A DNA stretch of 64,000 bases from Symbiopectobacterium purcellii (GTDB lineage Bacteria; Pseudomonadota; Gammaproteobacteria; Enterobacterales; Enterobacteriaceae). This document shows, in pieces, positions 49,553-59,666 of this stretch. Every line of letters starts with the position of its first letter. Position 1 is the stretch's first letter. The translations under genes were made by a program, and so were the position numbers. The DNA is taken from NCBI RefSeq assembly GCF_019797845.1, contig NZ_CP081864.1:4154001-4218000 (forward strand). Reading direction: 5' to 3'. Under the pieces are notes generated by a model. The model was not told the origin of the DNA and ran no database searches. It saw nothing but the letters and a program-made list of their open reading frames with translations.

Positions 49553-51217
49553 ATGAATTTCTTTAAAAACATGAGCATTGGTAATCGGCTTTTTTTAGGG
49601 TTTGGTGTGTTAATCATATTAACGCTCTCATTGTCCTCCCTCAGTTATTTTTTCATAAAGAACATCGAAATTGAACTTGAAGAAATCACTGAAGATCGAA
49701 TGGTGAAGGTCGATATGTTGCGTGACATTCAAGATATATTGAATACCAACGTCCGCACCCTGCGCGATATAATCTTACTACCAGAAAATAAAAATCAGGA
49801 AAAGCAAAGCCTTAAAGAAATTATCGTCAGTACAACCAACTCAGCCAGCAATATCTACAAAAAACTCGATAACGGGATCAATACGGAAAAAGGTCGAGCG
49901 CTTTTCAATCAACTTCTCGACATCAGGAAAGAATACAGCCTCTACATTAATAAAGCAGTGAATTATGCCATGGAGGATCAAGATGAATTAGCGACAGCGC
50001 TGGTATTTAGTGAAATCGCTAACGTTCAGGGGATTTATTTTAACAAACTCACTGAGTTTACTGAATTACAAGAAGCCTATGTAGATACCGCAAAGCAAAT
50101 CACCAAGGACTATATCACTAAAGCCCTGTACTGGATGTTGCTGCTGTCGGTGATTTCAACGCTGTTAGGCTGCCTGATTGCCTGGCGCTTAACGCGCAGC
50201 GTCACAACGCCGTTAGCCCTTGCGCTTTCTTCTGCAAAGCGTATCAGCGTCGGCGATCTCAGTGGCTCAATAGGGTCGGACAGTCGCGATGAAATCGGCC
50301 AACTTTTGGAAGCGATGAAGGAGATGCAGGCCGCCCTGACGCGGATGGTTATCAGCGTCAGAAACAACGCCGAAAGCGTGGCCACCGCCAGCATGCAAAT
50401 AGCCCAAGGCAACGCCGACCTGTCGTCGCGCACAGAAGAGCAGGCAAGTGCGCTGGAAGAAACCTCATCAATGACACAGTTGGGGATGACGGTGAAAAAT
50501 AATGCAGATAACGCTCGTCAGGCAAATGTGTTGGCGCAAAATGCGAGTTCGGTAGCGCAGCAAGGCGGCAATGTTGTGGATGATGTGGTGGAGACCATGA
50601 AGTCCATCAATGAGAGTTCCCGCAGCATTGCCGATATCATCAATGTTATCGATAGCATCGCTTTTCAAACCAATATATTGGCGCTCAATGCCGCCGTCGA
50701 AGCCGCCCGCGCAGGGGAGCAAGGACGCGGATTCGCCGTGGTCGCGGGAGAAGTTCGCAATCTGGCACAGCGAAGTGCAGACGCCGCGAAGGAGATTAAA
50801 AGTCTGATAACCGCAAGCGTAGAGCGGGTCGGGCAAGGCTCTTCACTGGTGAATAAGGCAGGGTAAACGATGCAGCAGGTTGTCACGTCCATTCGCCAGT
50901 TAACCGACACCGTGGCAGAGATAAGCTCTGCCAGCGCAGAACAATCGACCGGGGTGGAGCAAGTCGGGATTGCCGTCAGCCAAATGGACCAGACCACCCA
51001 GCAGAATGCGGCGCTGGTAGAGGAATCTGCGGCCGCGGCGCAAAGTCTCAAAGAGCAAGCCGATCAGCTCGTCAAAGAAGTGTCTGTCTTCAACGTTGCC
51101 GGTTATCACACCGCGCCGTCAGCGCTGAGAGTGGCACAGGCTTCAACGCCCGTCGCCATGTTACCAACGGCATCGCGATCAACAGAGAAAAACACGTCCG
51201 ATTGGACAAGCTTCTGA
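49553..51217 (+). pseudogene. Methyl-accepting chemotaxis protein interrupted by a stop codon
   Basis: The frame encodes a Tar/Tsr-type chemoreceptor: TM1 near residues 11-34, a four-helix periplasmic sensor, TM2 near residues 190-210 ([18 protein letters not shown]), HAMP, and a signalling domain with the conserved tip [45 protein letters not shown]. Codon 438 is TAA (50864-50866) where a sense codon such as GAA or CAA is expected. The same frame continues without a shift through the second half of the methylation-helix bundle to a C-terminal DWTSF, which resembles the NWETF tether for CheR/CheB. Read through, it would be 554 residues, the normal length. Confidence 0.9.
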
Positions 51218-51302
51218 TACACAGCGTACAGCGCGTCCTGGGAGTCCAGATTTCGGGGCGCTACGGTAAACCCCGATACAGCGATAACTATAAGAAAAAG
51301 AT

Positions 51303-51635
51303 ATGGATAGTCATGGAGAGCGTCAGAAATTATTGGCCGATTACGATACGTTCTTAACGGAGCTTGAGCAGATTACGGCGCTGCTTCAGCAGATGATGCA
51401 GAAAAAGTATCACTCGTTGGATGTGTACATCAACAATTGCAATCACTTGAAAATCAGCTATTTGAAGATCAACAAATTGCTGGCTGAAGCGTCATTTTCT
51501 GACTATCTCAAGACGCACCATGACGCGTTATACAACAAATACACCAGCCTGCTTATCGGGATAAGGCTGTATGAAAACCTCTTGACCAATTGTGGCCTGC
51601 ACCAGGGATTTACTACGCACGCTGACAGTCAGTAA
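51303..51635 (+). CDS. Small helical protein of unknown function
   Basis: A 110-residue protein without signal peptide, predicted to be almost all helical with heptad-like stretches (KLLADYDTFLTELEQITALLQQMMQKK, ISYLKINKLLAEAS). It is Leu- and Tyr-rich and lacks a known motif. It could be a small chaperone-like or FliT-like bundle, but that is only a shape resemblance. It follows the broken chemoreceptor by 85 bases and faces the end of the T3SS operon. A terminator lies 61 bases past its stop, supporting expression as a real unit. Confidence 0.6.
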   Translation: MDSHGERQKLLADYDTFLTELEQITALLQQMMQKKYHSLDVYINNCNHLKISYLKINKLLAEASFSDYLKTHHDALYNKYTSLLIGIRLYENLLTNCGLHQGFTTHADSQ

Positions 51636-51696
51636 GCGCGCGATTCGTATCGATTTTGCAAAGAGCACAACTCCATTATGGTTCTCTTTGCGCTTT

Positions 51697-51730
51697 GACC
51701 GGCACCGTACCTTGGCCCGGTCTTTTTTTT
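51697..51730 (+). terminator. Rho-independent terminator facing the T3SS operon
   Basis: GACCGG and CCGGTC form a stem with a 14-base loop that can pair further, followed by eight Ts on the plus strand. It ends the small helical-protein transcript six bases before the convergent sctU stop. Confidence 0.8.
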
Positions 51731-51735
51731 GCCTG

Positions 51736-52809
51736 TCAGTTACGCTCCTCGCCACCGACATTCTCACGAGAGGCGTAATCGATCTGCAAGACGATGCGCA
51801 GCAGCGCGGCAACCGGTTCGAAAAGTGCATCAGGGATACGCTCGCCACATTTCACATCATAAAACAGCGTTCGCGCCAGAGGGACATTCTCTACCATCGG
51901 AATGGCCTCACGTTGTGCCAGTTCAACAATGTGTTGCGCCATAGCATCCCGGCCTTTCTCCAACACGCGCGGCACAGGCATCGTCTCGGGATCGTATCCC
52001 AGACAAACCACCAAATGGGTGGGGTTACGCACAATCACCGCCGATTGCCTGACGTTTTGTGCCAAACTGCCGCTCTGCACTTCGCGCTGTAGCGCACGAC
52101 GACGCTGTTTAATATGAGGATCACCTTCCCGATTCTTGTTTTCCTGTTTGATGTCCTCCTTGCTCATGCGCTGCTGCTTCAGCGTATGAAAACGCTGATA
52201 GCTATAATCCGCCACTGCCAGTACCAGATAGAAGCCCAGCATACCAAACCACATAAAACGCATGATGGCGGAGAATGTGGGTAACGCACAGTGAGGATCG
52301 CAATAAGGTAACGCGCGAAACGTCGACGCGTAGCCATAAAACAGCAGGAGGAAAATCGTGCACAGCAGCAGCACTTTCAAACAGGATTTGAGCAGTTCAA
52401 CCACGCTGCGCCAGGACACAATCTGTTTAAGATTGTCCACCGGGTTAAGTTTGCTCCCCTTGAAACCCACCGCCTTACTGGCAACCACAAAACCGATTTG
52501 AATCAGCACGCTGAAAACGGTGGCAACGCTTACCATCGCCCCCAGGTAAATCAGCATCAGACCGCATTCCTTCACCAATGCACGCACAATGGTGCCCAGC
52601 GCATAGGAGAAAGGGGCATTAATAACGCGTACCGATTCCTGAATGAGCAAGGTGATGTTTTGTATCAGCACATCGGAAAAAAAATGGAAAAAGAGAAATA
52701 AGGCGAGCAGTTGTGCGCCGGAGGTCAGCTCAACGCTTTTGATCACCTGCCCCTCTTTTTCACCATCCTGCCGCCTTTTGCGGGTAGGCTGCTCCGTTTT
52801 CTCACTCAT
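51736..52809 (-). CDS. sctU: T3SS export apparatus switch protein SctU (SsaU)
   Basis: SctU is the autocleaving inner-membrane protein that switches substrate class during T3SS assembly. The 357-residue protein has four N-terminal membrane segments and a cytoplasmic domain with the autocleavage site NPTH at residues 262-265 (VRNPTHLVVCLGY). The ATG at 52809 (SEKTEQPTRKRRQDGEKEG) matches the conserved N terminus and overlaps the end of sctT by eight bases. It is the last gene of the leftward operon, as ssaU is in Salmonella. Confidence 0.95.
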   Translation of the reverse strand: MSEKTEQPTRKRRQDGEKEGQVIKSVELTSGAQLLALFLFFHFFSDVLIQNITLLIQESVRVINAPFSYALGTIVRALVKECGLMLIYLGAMVSVATVFSVLIQIGFVVASKAVGFKGSKLNPVDNLKQIVSWRSVVELLKSCLKVLLLCTIFLLLFYGYASTFRALPYCDPHCALPTFSAIMRFMWFGMLGFYLVLAVADYSYQRFHTLKQQRMSKEDIKQENKNREGDPHIKQRRRALQREVQSGSLAQNVRQSAVIVRNPTHLVVCLGYDPETMPVPRVLEKGRDAMAQHIVELAQREAIPMVENVPLARTLFYDVKCGERIPDALFEPVAALLRIVLQIDYASRENVGGEERN

Positions 52810-53575
52810 GTTGAGCAAACCACTCGCCAACATGCTGGTAGAGGCGTTCACTCTCCACCAGATAGTGGTGCAATGCATAGGGCAGTGACACGATCAGCAA
52901 CAACAAGACCAACAGACTTTTGATGGGCATAGCCAGAAAGAACACGTTCAACTGCTGCGCCGAACGATTCAATAACCCCAGTGCCATATCCGCCAATACC
53001 ATCACCAATACGGCTGGCAAGGAGAAGCTCAAACACAGGTGATAGAGCGTCTGCCACTCCACCTTGATAAAATCCAACAGTTGCTGATTAAACACCAGCG
53101 TGTTGCCTGGCGGTAGGTAATGATAAGAGTCATACAGCACGCTCAAGTGCAGGTTTATCCCTCCGCTAATAAAAAACAGCGCACAGAGAAACTGGCTGAA
53201 CAACAAACCAAAAAGCGACGATTGGACGGACATCGCAGGATTGAACACCGCGCTCATGGTCGCACCACGCAGTGTATCGATAATAAATCCCGCCATATCC
53301 ACGGCCCAAAAAGGAATTGCGCCGCAGAACCCCAAGATCAGCCCGATGAGCAGCTCACCGGGAATATAGCTCAACCATGTCCACCCCTCCCCGATGTCCT
53401 GGGGTACAGGCACCACGGCCAACATCGGCAATGCAATCGCCATCAACACCGCGTTTCTGACTAACGGCGACCCCAGATTCCCTGCCTGCAACAGCGGAAA
53501 CAGCAGGGTCATCCCCAGTGGGCGCATCATCAGGAAAGCCAGATGCGCGATCTCTTCGTTAAGCACCAGATTCAT
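52802..53575 (-). CDS. sctT: T3SS export apparatus protein SctT (SsaT)
   Basis: A 257-residue inner-membrane protein of the SctT/FliR family with about six membrane segments. It contains MMRPLGMTLLFPLL, the VDMAGFIIDTLRGATMS-type family segment, and the acidic EERLYQHVGEW-like tail (ESERLYQHVGEWFAQ). It forms the export gate with SctR and SctS. It overlaps sctS by four bases and sctU by eight bases. Confidence 0.94.
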   Translation of the reverse strand: MNLVLNEEIAHLAFLMMRPLGMTLLFPLLQAGNLGSPLVRNAVLMAIALPMLAVVPVPQDIGEGWTWLSYIPGELLIGLILGFCGAIPFWAVDMAGFIIDTLRGATMSAVFNPAMSVQSSLFGLLFSQFLCALFFISGGINLHLSVLYDSYHYLPPGNTLVFNQQLLDFIKVEWQTLYHLCLSFSLPAVLVMVLADMALGLLNRSAQQLNVFFLAMPIKSLLVLLLLIVSLPYALHHYLVESERLYQHVGEWFAQHE

Positions 53576-53838
53576 GCATGCGCACTTATTTGCAATAGCA
53601 CCTGGCGTGTATATCCCAGCAGGATGCCGCCAAGCCAGTGATAAGTCGCCATCAGCATCAGCGCCACGGCCAGCAGTTTGATCATAAATTGCAGGGTCTG
53701 ATCCTGTATCTGCGTCAGCGCTTGTAACAGGCTAACCAGTACGCCGACCACACACGCAACAACAATGATCGGCAATGAGGTCAGTAAGACGATCCACAAC
53801 AGTTGGGTCATCAGGTGCGTCAGAGTGGCTTCATTCAT
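53572..53838 (-). CDS. sctS: T3SS export apparatus protein SctS (SsaS)
   Basis: An 88-residue protein with two membrane helices and the FliQ/SctS core VVGVLVSLLQALTQIQDQTLQFMIKLLAV. The ATG at 53838 (NEATLTHLMTQL) gives the family length; the longer frame to 53877 would intrude into sctR. It overlaps sctR by four bases. Confidence 0.95.
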   Translation of the reverse strand: MNEATLTHLMTQLLWIVLLTSLPIIVVACVVGVLVSLLQALTQIQDQTLQFMIKLLAVALMLMATYHWLGGILLGYTRQVLLQISAHA

Positions 53839-54482
53839 ACGAAACTCTGTACTAACTGGGAAAGGATCAGGTCCCAACCGCCGGCCAAGAGAAAAATTAA
53901 CAGTTTGAACGGTAAGGCGATGGTCATGGGTGAGACCATCATCATCCCCATCGCCAGCAGGATATTGGACACCAGCAGGTCAATCGCAAGAAACGGCAAA
54001 TATATCAATAAGCCGATACGAAACGCCTGAGTCAATTGGCTGACCGTGAACGCTGGCAGCAAAATGAGTAAGGAGTCATCCTTCACTGTGCGACGCACCT
54101 CTTCCGGCCAGGTTTTCGCAATCAGGTTCTGAAAATAGTGCACTTGCTTATCTTCAGTGTTTTTTATCAGAAAGTGGCGGTAGGGCGTCAGTGCCTGGCT
54201 ATCCCAACCGCTCATCCAGGCGGGTTCGCCCTCAACGGCAACCGGATGCCATTGCGCCTTTACCGCCAGTAGCGTCGGGGCCATGATAAACAGCGATAGC
54301 ACCAACGCAAGGCCATACAGCGCCATATTTGGTGGCACCTGCTGGATCCCCAGGGCATTGCGCAAGATGGAAAAGACTACCGCCAGTTTGAGAAATGAGG
54401 TTCCCATTACGATAATCAGCGGCAACAGCGAAAGCACAAACAGCAGCGCAATTAACTGCCAGGGAGAGTCAGGTAGTGACAT
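53835..54482 (-). CDS. sctR: T3SS export apparatus protein SctR (SsaR)
   Basis: A 215-residue protein of the SctR/FliP family, with GTSFLKLAVVFSILRNALGIQQVPPN and the C-terminal FLAIDLLVSNILLAMGMMMVSPMTIALPFKLLIF signature. Five copies form the export gate with SctS and SctT. It follows sctQ after a 94-base gap that is non-coding, the only sizeable gap in this part of the operon. Confidence 0.96.
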   Translation of the reverse strand: MSLPDSPWQLIALLFVLSLLPLIIVMGTSFLKLAVVFSILRNALGIQQVPPNMALYGLALVLSLFIMAPTLLAVKAQWHPVAVEGEPAWMSGWDSQALTPYRHFLIKNTEDKQVHYFQNLIAKTWPEEVRRTVKDDSLLILLPAFTVSQLTQAFRIGLLIYLPFLAIDLLVSNILLAMGMMMVSPMTIALPFKLLIFLLAGGWDLILSQLVQSFV

Positions 54483-54576
54483 GTGAATTCCACGCTATAG
54501 GGTTGACGTCCCCTTATACCTCGGCTAAACCAGCCCCACCTACCGGGCATTCACCCCATCTTTCCCCTACCACCGT

Positions 54577-54894
54577 TCAATCTTGTGCTGTCAGATACCA
54601 TTGCCGGATTTGCACCAAAAAGCGGTCGCCGCAACCAATCAGCGCGCCTTTACCAATGGCTCGGCCATTCAACTTCAACGTTGCTTCAGGAGAGAACTCG
54701 GCGTTCACCGCCACCGTATCACCCACCTGTAGCGTTCGCAGCGATCCCAGTGTCAGCGTGACCTGCCCGACCTCAACCAACAATTTTTGCGGCAGCGCCG
54801 CAAGATCCACTGACAGGGACTCGGCGCAAGGGAGTTCATCCGGTATTTCACTCGCGCTATTTTCAAGCTCAGCGCCTAACGCTCTACAGTGCAT
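54577..54894 (-). CDS. Short SctQ isoform from an internal start (predicted)
   Basis: Within sctQ, an in-frame ATG at 54894 is preceded by CGGAGATAACACG, a ribosome-binding site at good spacing. It would give a 105-residue protein made only of the SpoA domain. In Salmonella, ssaQ is known to make a C-terminal SsaQ-S of about 106 residues by internal initiation, and Yersinia YscQ does the same. The short form stabilises the sorting platform there. Here it is a prediction from position and Shine-Dalgarno only. Confidence 0.65.
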   Translation of the reverse strand: MHCRALGAELENSASEIPDELPCAESLSVDLAALPQKLLVEVGQVTLTLGSLRTLQVGDTVAVNAEFSPEATLKLNGRAIGKGALIGCGDRFLVQIRQWYLTAQD

Positions 54895-55554
54895 CGTGTT
54901 ATCTCCGTTTATCTGGACATACGCCGCCTGCCTCAACAATGGCGACAAGGCGAAATGCCCCGCACGTAAATCACCATACGGGTGTATTACGATCCCATCC
55001 CCCCGCGTCAGACTCCCTAAAACAGACAGCGGGAGCTCACACTCTCCGGCATACAGCGCACACCGCAACGGAGGCAATGGACCAGTGGGGACACGATCGG
55101 GCACAATCAACGCATGCAGATGTTTAAACCCAGCGTCAGTATTGCCAAACAGCACGGCCTTAAAAACAACCTGTTCCACCTGCCAGGTAAAAACGACGCC
55201 CCATTGCTCGGACAGCGCGCTACAAGGGCACGGTGCTGCATTCTCCCGCACCATGCTAGCCTGGCACTGTGCCAGCAACGGCGATAGCGCCCACTCAGCA
55301 ATATCCTCAAGCAATACCCCATCCACCGTTGCCACCTCAGCGGTGCCCAGCATCTGCTCACACAGTGCCCGCCACCCAGCGTCCTCCAACCAAACGTGGC
55401 TCACCGATGTCCCTTCCTCGAAGGAAAGTGTTATAACTACCCCGGATTGAGCACGTGTCCACGTTTGTAAACCGATATGCAATTCGCCTGCGGTTACGCC
55501 CTCAGGAGGAAGATGCTGCGCCAGGTTCCACGTATCCTGAGTCGTCCTTAACAT
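54577..55554 (-). CDS. sctQ: T3SS cytoplasmic ring (C-ring/sorting platform) protein SctQ (SsaQ)
   Basis: A 325-residue sorting-platform protein with a C-terminal SpoA (SPOA/FliN-like) domain: LPQKLLVEVGQVTLTLGSLRTLQVGDTVAV and GRAIGKGALIGCGDRFLVQI. The ATG at 55554 is preceded by TGGAGG at six bases, so the start is well supported even though it lies 53 bases inside the end of sctP. An internal start at 54894 may give a separate C-terminal product, listed separately. Confidence 0.93.
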   Translation of the reverse strand: MLRTTQDTWNLAQHLPPEGVTAGELHIGLQTWTRAQSGVVITLSFEEGTSVSHVWLEDAGWRALCEQMLGTAEVATVDGVLLEDIAEWALSPLLAQCQASMVRENAAPCPCSALSEQWGVVFTWQVEQVVFKAVLFGNTDAGFKHLHALIVPDRVPTGPLPPLRCALYAGECELPLSVLGSLTRGDGIVIHPYGDLRAGHFALSPLLRQAAYVQINGDNTMHCRALGAELENSASEIPDELPCAESLSVDLAALPQKLLVEVGQVTLTLGSLRTLQVGDTVAVNAEFSPEATLKLNGRAIGKGALIGCGDRFLVQIRQWYLTAQD

Positions 55555-55933
55555 GTTCAACCTCCAGAACAACAGCATGGCCTGCCTCGCGCAAACGCGC
55601 GCAGAGCCAGGATGAAATAAGGCTCAACGTGTCGAACAGCTCGCGCTGAGACACCTGGATACAAAGGTGAAGTTCACCGTCCCTCTCGCTGACCTCACAC
55701 AGCATCACTTCACCATTGCAACTCACCATGCGATAACGCTGTCGGCGATGCGCGTAAGGTGTAAGTGGAGAAGAGGTGCAATGCGTTGCCTTTTGGGCTA
55801 TCAGTTGCATAAATTTCTGAGCGTCCATCGCGGTTTCAGCGTCGGTCGCTTCCGGCTCCGGCAGCGTGTGCCACAGACTCCCTTCAACGCGTGGCCCACT
55901 CATGAATAGCGGCTCATCGTCTACCGCCTGCAT
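55502..55933 (-). CDS. sctP: T3SS needle-length/switch protein SctP-like (SsaP)
   Basis: A 143-residue protein in the ssaP position between sctO and sctQ. Sequence is poorly conserved in this family; visible features are a variable acidic N terminus and a C-terminal half (GEVMLCEVSERDGELHLCIQVSQRELFDTLSLIS) resembling the FliK/SctP C-terminal substrate-switch region. The start is uncertain: ATG 55933 overlaps sctO by 20 bases, and ATG 55903 is an alternative. Both lack a strong ribosome-binding site, suggesting coupling to sctO. Confidence 0.75.
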   Translation of the reverse strand: MQAVDDEPLFMSGPRVEGSLWHTLPEPEATDAETAMDAQKFMQLIAQKATHCTSSPLTPYAHRRQRYRMVSCNGEVMLCEVSERDGELHLCIQVSQRELFDTLSLISSWLCARLREAGHAVVLEVEHVKDDSGYVEPGAASSS

Positions 55934-56294
55934 CGTTGAGCACACTGTGCAGTTTTTCCTGCTTTTTCATGACAACATTCAACGCGTGCCTTACCGCGTC
56001 TTGCTGCGCCAATACGGCGTGCTGCTCATCAGACAGCGCCATCTGGTTAGCCATCAATTGCTGATCCTTATCGCGCAATGTCATCAGTGTCTGCTTATGT
56101 GCCAGCAGTTCATCGCTGATGCGCGTGCCGGACCAAGCCAGCCAGGCGTTTCGTTTTTCTACCAGCAATGTGCGCTGGGTCGAACAGGTGCACATATCCT
56201 GTTCCAGTTGCTGGAGCTGAGAGCGTTGCTGTACCAACTGTCGGCGCAAGGTGATTTCCCGACGTTGCTTGATGGCCAATAAGGCCCGCAGCAT
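55914..56294 (-). CDS. sctO: T3SS ATPase stalk protein SctO (SsaO)
   Basis: A 126-residue coiled-coil protein (ALLAIKQRREITLRRQLVQQRSQLQQLEQDM, then MALSDEQHAVLAQQDAVRHALNVVMKKQEKL), the expected FliJ-like stalk of the T3SS ATPase. The start ATG overlaps the sctN stop in a TGATG junction. This gives almost exactly the SsaO length of 125; the longer frame would run 50 bases into sctN. Confidence 0.88.
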   Translation of the reverse strand: MLRALLAIKQRREITLRRQLVQQRSQLQQLEQDMCTCSTQRTLLVEKRNAWLAWSGTRISDELLAHKQTLMTLRDKDQQLMANQMALSDEQHAVLAQQDAVRHALNVVMKKQEKLHSVLNDAGGRR

Positions 56295-57619
56295 CACGGT
56301 GCTACCAGCGCACTGAGCCGTTGCAATAACAGGTCGCTGTGACATGGTTCATTCTCCTGCTGTTGTAAAAATGCATTGATTGCCGCATACTTTTCTACCG
56401 CCAGATCGGCGAGCGGATCCTCACCTTGCTGATACTCCCCCACTCGCACCAGCAACTCTACATCGCGATAAACACTGAGCAAACGGCGTACTTCATTGGC
56501 AAGCGTCAGGTGCATCTGGCTGGTGACGTTAGGCATGATGCGGCTTACGCTGGCGAGCACATCAATCGCTGGGAAATGCGCTGCCTCAGCCAACTGGCGC
56601 GACAGCACAATGTGCCCATCGAGCAGCGAGCGCACCTCGTCCGCCAGCGGCTCATTCATATCGTCTCCCTCCACCAGCACGGTGTAGAACGCAGTAATGC
56701 TGCCACAGCGCCCTTTACCGGTCCGCTCCAACAAACGCGGCAGCGCGGCAAATACACTGGGGGGATAGCTGCCAGCAACCGCACGCTCGCCCGCCTCGAT
56801 GGCGATCTCCCGCGCGGCGCGAGCGTAACGCGTCAGTGAATCGGCCATTAACAGAACGCGCTGGCCCCGATCGCGAAACGACTCCGCGATGGTGGTCGCC
56901 ACATACAGCGCGCGCATGCGCTCGAGCGGTGGTTTGTCTGACGTGGCGACAACAACAACGCAGCGACGTCGCGTCTGTGCATTAAGCGAATGCTCTAAAA
57001 ACTCCCGCACCTCGCGGCCACGCTCTCCGATAAGTGCCAGGACAATCACCTCGCAGTCCGCACCGTCACACAGCATGGAAAGCAACGTGCTTTTCCCCAC
57101 GCCCGCTGCCGCGAAAATCCCGATACGCTGCCCTTCGCCGCAGGTGAGTATGCTGTCTATCGCCCGCACACCGGTTAGCAACGGGCGATCGATAAGCCCA
57201 CGAACCAGTGCCGCCGGCGGTGGCGCGTCAAAATCGCGCCACGGTCCTTGCCACGTCTCATCGCCATCCAGCATCTGCCCCAGGCCATCAACCACGCGCC
57301 CCAGCAACGCCTCTCCGACGGGAACCTGCTGCCGTCGTCTTAGCGGCCGCACCTTCTGGCCGCAATACAGACCTACGGTACTGGCGAAGGGAGATAACAA
57401 CGCGTCTTCGCCGTCCACTGCAACCACTTCAGCCAAAGCGCCGTCGGGCAAAATCTGGCAAAGTTCGCCCATAAACACGCCGGGCAAGCGCACTTTCAAC
57501 AACGAGGCGCTGATATGCCGCACCCGCCCCGTCATGTCGATACCATCAGGCGGTCCACCGGACAAGGCCAGTCGCTGGCTCACGGCCGCTACCAGAGAGG
57601 AAAACTCAGTCTTCATCAT
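56294..57619 (-). CDS. sctN: T3SS ATPase SctN (SsaN)
   Basis: SctN is the hexameric ATPase that unloads chaperones and unfolds substrates at the base of the injectisome. The 441-residue protein has Walker [18 protein letters not shown], the Walker B segment [16 protein letters not shown] and the family signature [16 protein letters not shown]. The start at 57619 or 57616 (adjacent ATGs) overlaps the end of sctV by about a dozen bases. It resembles SsaN in length (433). Confidence 0.96.
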   Translation of the reverse strand: MMKTEFSSLVAAVSQRLALSGGPPDGIDMTGRVRHISASLLKVRLPGVFMGELCQILPDGALAEVVAVDGEDALLSPFASTVGLYCGQKVRPLRRRQQVPVGEALLGRVVDGLGQMLDGDETWQGPWRDFDAPPPAALVRGLIDRPLLTGVRAIDSILTCGEGQRIGIFAAAGVGKSTLLSMLCDGADCEVIVLALIGERGREVREFLEHSLNAQTRRRCVVVVATSDKPPLERMRALYVATTIAESFRDRGQRVLLMADSLTRYARAAREIAIEAGERAVAGSYPPSVFAALPRLLERTGKGRCGSITAFYTVLVEGDDMNEPLADEVRSLLDGHIVLSRQLAEAAHFPAIDVLASVSRIMPNVTSQMHLTLANEVRRLLSVYRDVELLVRVGEYQQGEDPLADLAVEKYAAINAFLQQQENEPCHSDLLLQRLSALVAP

Positions 57620-59666
57620 CGAATGCATGCTCGGGGTTCAGGTCAATACTGTGCACCACCTGGATAAGGCAATGCTCCCCGACTTCCTGCCACGACAACA
57701 CCGCAATGTCGGTGTGTTGTTGCTCGATGACCTTACGCAAGAAACGACGTGTATCCACCGAGCTGACAATCACAAACTCGCCGTACACCCTTTGCGCCTC
57801 GGTAATCAACTGCAATATCTGCGCACGTTGTTCATGGCTTAATGCGGTGTAAGTGCCCATTGCAGTCTGTCGAATGGATTCGCGAATCACATTCTCCATC
57901 TCTTCCCCAATGCGCAGCACGCGTAGCGGCATCCCTTCTGCCATCAGACGATGCAAAATATGGCGGCGTAAGGCGATGCGAACATATTCCGTCAGCATTT
58001 GGACATCTTTTTCCCGCGGAGCCCACTCAATCAGCGTGCCGAAGACCAGGCGCAAATCACGGATAGAGACCCGTTCTGATACCAATCGCTGGAGCACCTC
58101 GGCAATTTTGTTGATGGGCATCTGCCGCTGAAGTTCTTTCACCAACTCGGCATAGCGTTTCTCCATGGCATCCATCAGGTAGCGCGCTTCTTGCACCCCG
58201 ATAAACTCCGCCATGTGGTTCACCAACACTTTATGCAACAACGCAACAAGGCACTGGTCTCCGGTAAACACGGTTTGCCCCGCCTGTTGTGCACGCTGCC
58301 CCTCAGCGGCAGACAGCCACGTAATTCGCCCCATTCCCTGCGGCAACACGTGCGCTTCTGGCATGGCATCGTCCGCCGCCACGCGAGTGAAAACCATGCA
58401 GGAAGCCGCCACGGGGAGCGTCAGAGAGAACACCGACTCCTGATAGACAAGCACCGCCATGCTGTTCTCTGTCATTGAAGCATCGACGATGATGGAGACA
58501 TCCGGCAGGGGTACACCCAGGGCGTCGAACAGGGTTTTGCGCAGCGCATCGATCTCCACTGAAAGAGACTCTGAATGCAGGCGCGGCGCAAGGCGCAAAG
58601 TCAGGGGCTGCGCGCCCGGCACCATCTGATCCTCATCAACGCTGCCCTGCGGCGCGGATACAGGCTGCGGATGTCGTGCGCGATACCACAGCAGTGCACA
58701 AGGCAATGACGTGACTACCGCCATGATAAAGAAGTAGATAAACGGGAAGCCGGGAATAACGGCAAACAGCAACATCACCACCGCCGCAAGGATCAGCGCC
58801 TGGGGCTGTTTCCCCAATTGCGTGCTCAGTTCACGCCCCAAATTTTGCCGTTTCTCACCCGGCACGCGGGTGACGATAATACCGGCACTGAGCGAAATCA
58901 GCAGCGAGGGGATCTGGCCGCACAGGCCGTCACCGATAGAGAGCACGCTGTAAGTTTGCACCGCATCCCCAAGCGACATGCCGTATTGCACCACGGCAAT
59001 GGTGATGCCGCCCAGAATATTCACCAGCACAACAATAATACCGGCGATAGCATCCCCTTTCACAAACTTCATGGCGCCGTCCATCGCACCAAGAAAACGG
59101 CTTTCGTGCTGCACGTGCAGACGCAACTGCCGCGCCTGATCGGCATCGATCACCCCGGCACGCAAATCGCCATCGATACTCATCTGTTTGCCCGGCATGC
59201 CATCGAGAGAAAACCGGGCGCTCACCTCGGCTACGCGCTCCGTACCCTTAGTAATAACGATAAACTGCACGATGGTGATGATGGCGAAAATCACCAGCCC
59301 CACCGTCAAATTGCCCCCCACCATAAAGCGGCCAAATGCATCGATAATATCGCCAGCATTATGCTGCAACAGCACCAGCCGCGAGGTGCTGATGGTCAGT
59401 GACAGCCGGTAAAGCGTGGTGATCAACAACAGTGAGGGGAACACCGACAGATCCAATGGATCGTTGATGTAAATGGCAAACAGCAGCAGGATGATAGAAA
59501 AAGCCAGATTAATGGCGATCAGAATATCCACCACAAACGTAGGCAACGGCAGGGTGATCATGACAATCGCCATGAGCATCACCACGGCGAGAATAATATC
59601 TTGTCTACCGGCGCACATTTGCAACCAGCGCTGGACGTTATCTTTTCTTATCACGTCGGTTCGCAT
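57606..59666 (-). CDS. sctV: T3SS major export apparatus protein SctV (SsaV)
   Basis: SctV forms the nonameric inner-membrane export channel and cytoplasmic ring. The 686-residue protein has about eight N-terminal membrane segments and a large C-terminal cytoplasmic domain. Long stretches match my recall of Salmonella SsaV nearly residue for residue, for example [28 protein letters not shown] (within a longer identity), [26 protein letters not shown] and [17 protein letters not shown]. This is the strongest evidence that the system is of the SPI-2 family. The ATG at 59666 overlaps ssaM by 16 bases. Confidence 0.97.
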   Translation of the reverse strand: MRTDVIRKDNVQRWLQMCAGRQDIILAVVMLMAIVMITLPLPTFVVDILIAINLAFSIILLLFAIYINDPLDLSVFPSLLLITTLYRLSLTISTSRLVLLQHNAGDIIDAFGRFMVGGNLTVGLVIFAIITIVQFIVITKGTERVAEVSARFSLDGMPGKQMSIDGDLRAGVIDADQARQLRLHVQHESRFLGAMDGAMKFVKGDAIAGIIVVLVNILGGITIAVVQYGMSLGDAVQTYSVLSIGDGLCGQIPSLLISLSAGIIVTRVPGEKRQNLGRELSTQLGKQPQALILAAVVMLLFAVIPGFPFIYFFIMAVVTSLPCALLWYRARHPQPVSAPQGSVDEDQMVPGAQPLTLRLAPRLHSESLSVEIDALRKTLFDALGVPLPDVSIIVDASMTENSMAVLVYQESVFSLTLPVAASCMVFTRVAADDAMPEAHVLPQGMGRITWLSAAEGQRAQQAGQTVFTGDQCLVALLHKVLVNHMAEFIGVQEARYLMDAMEKRYAELVKELQRQMPINKIAEVLQRLVSERVSIRDLRLVFGTLIEWAPREKDVQMLTEYVRIALRRHILHRLMAEGMPLRVLRIGEEMENVIRESIRQTAMGTYTALSHEQRAQILQLITEAQRVYGEFVIVSSVDTRRFLRKVIEQQHTDIAVLSWQEVGEHCLIQVVHSIDLNPEHAFDDED

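Noticed and set aside
56889-57842. 317-residue plus-strand open frame opposite sctN and sctV
   Set aside because: Shadow of two well-conserved minus-strand T3SS genes; serine- and arginine-rich composition typical of antisense frames.
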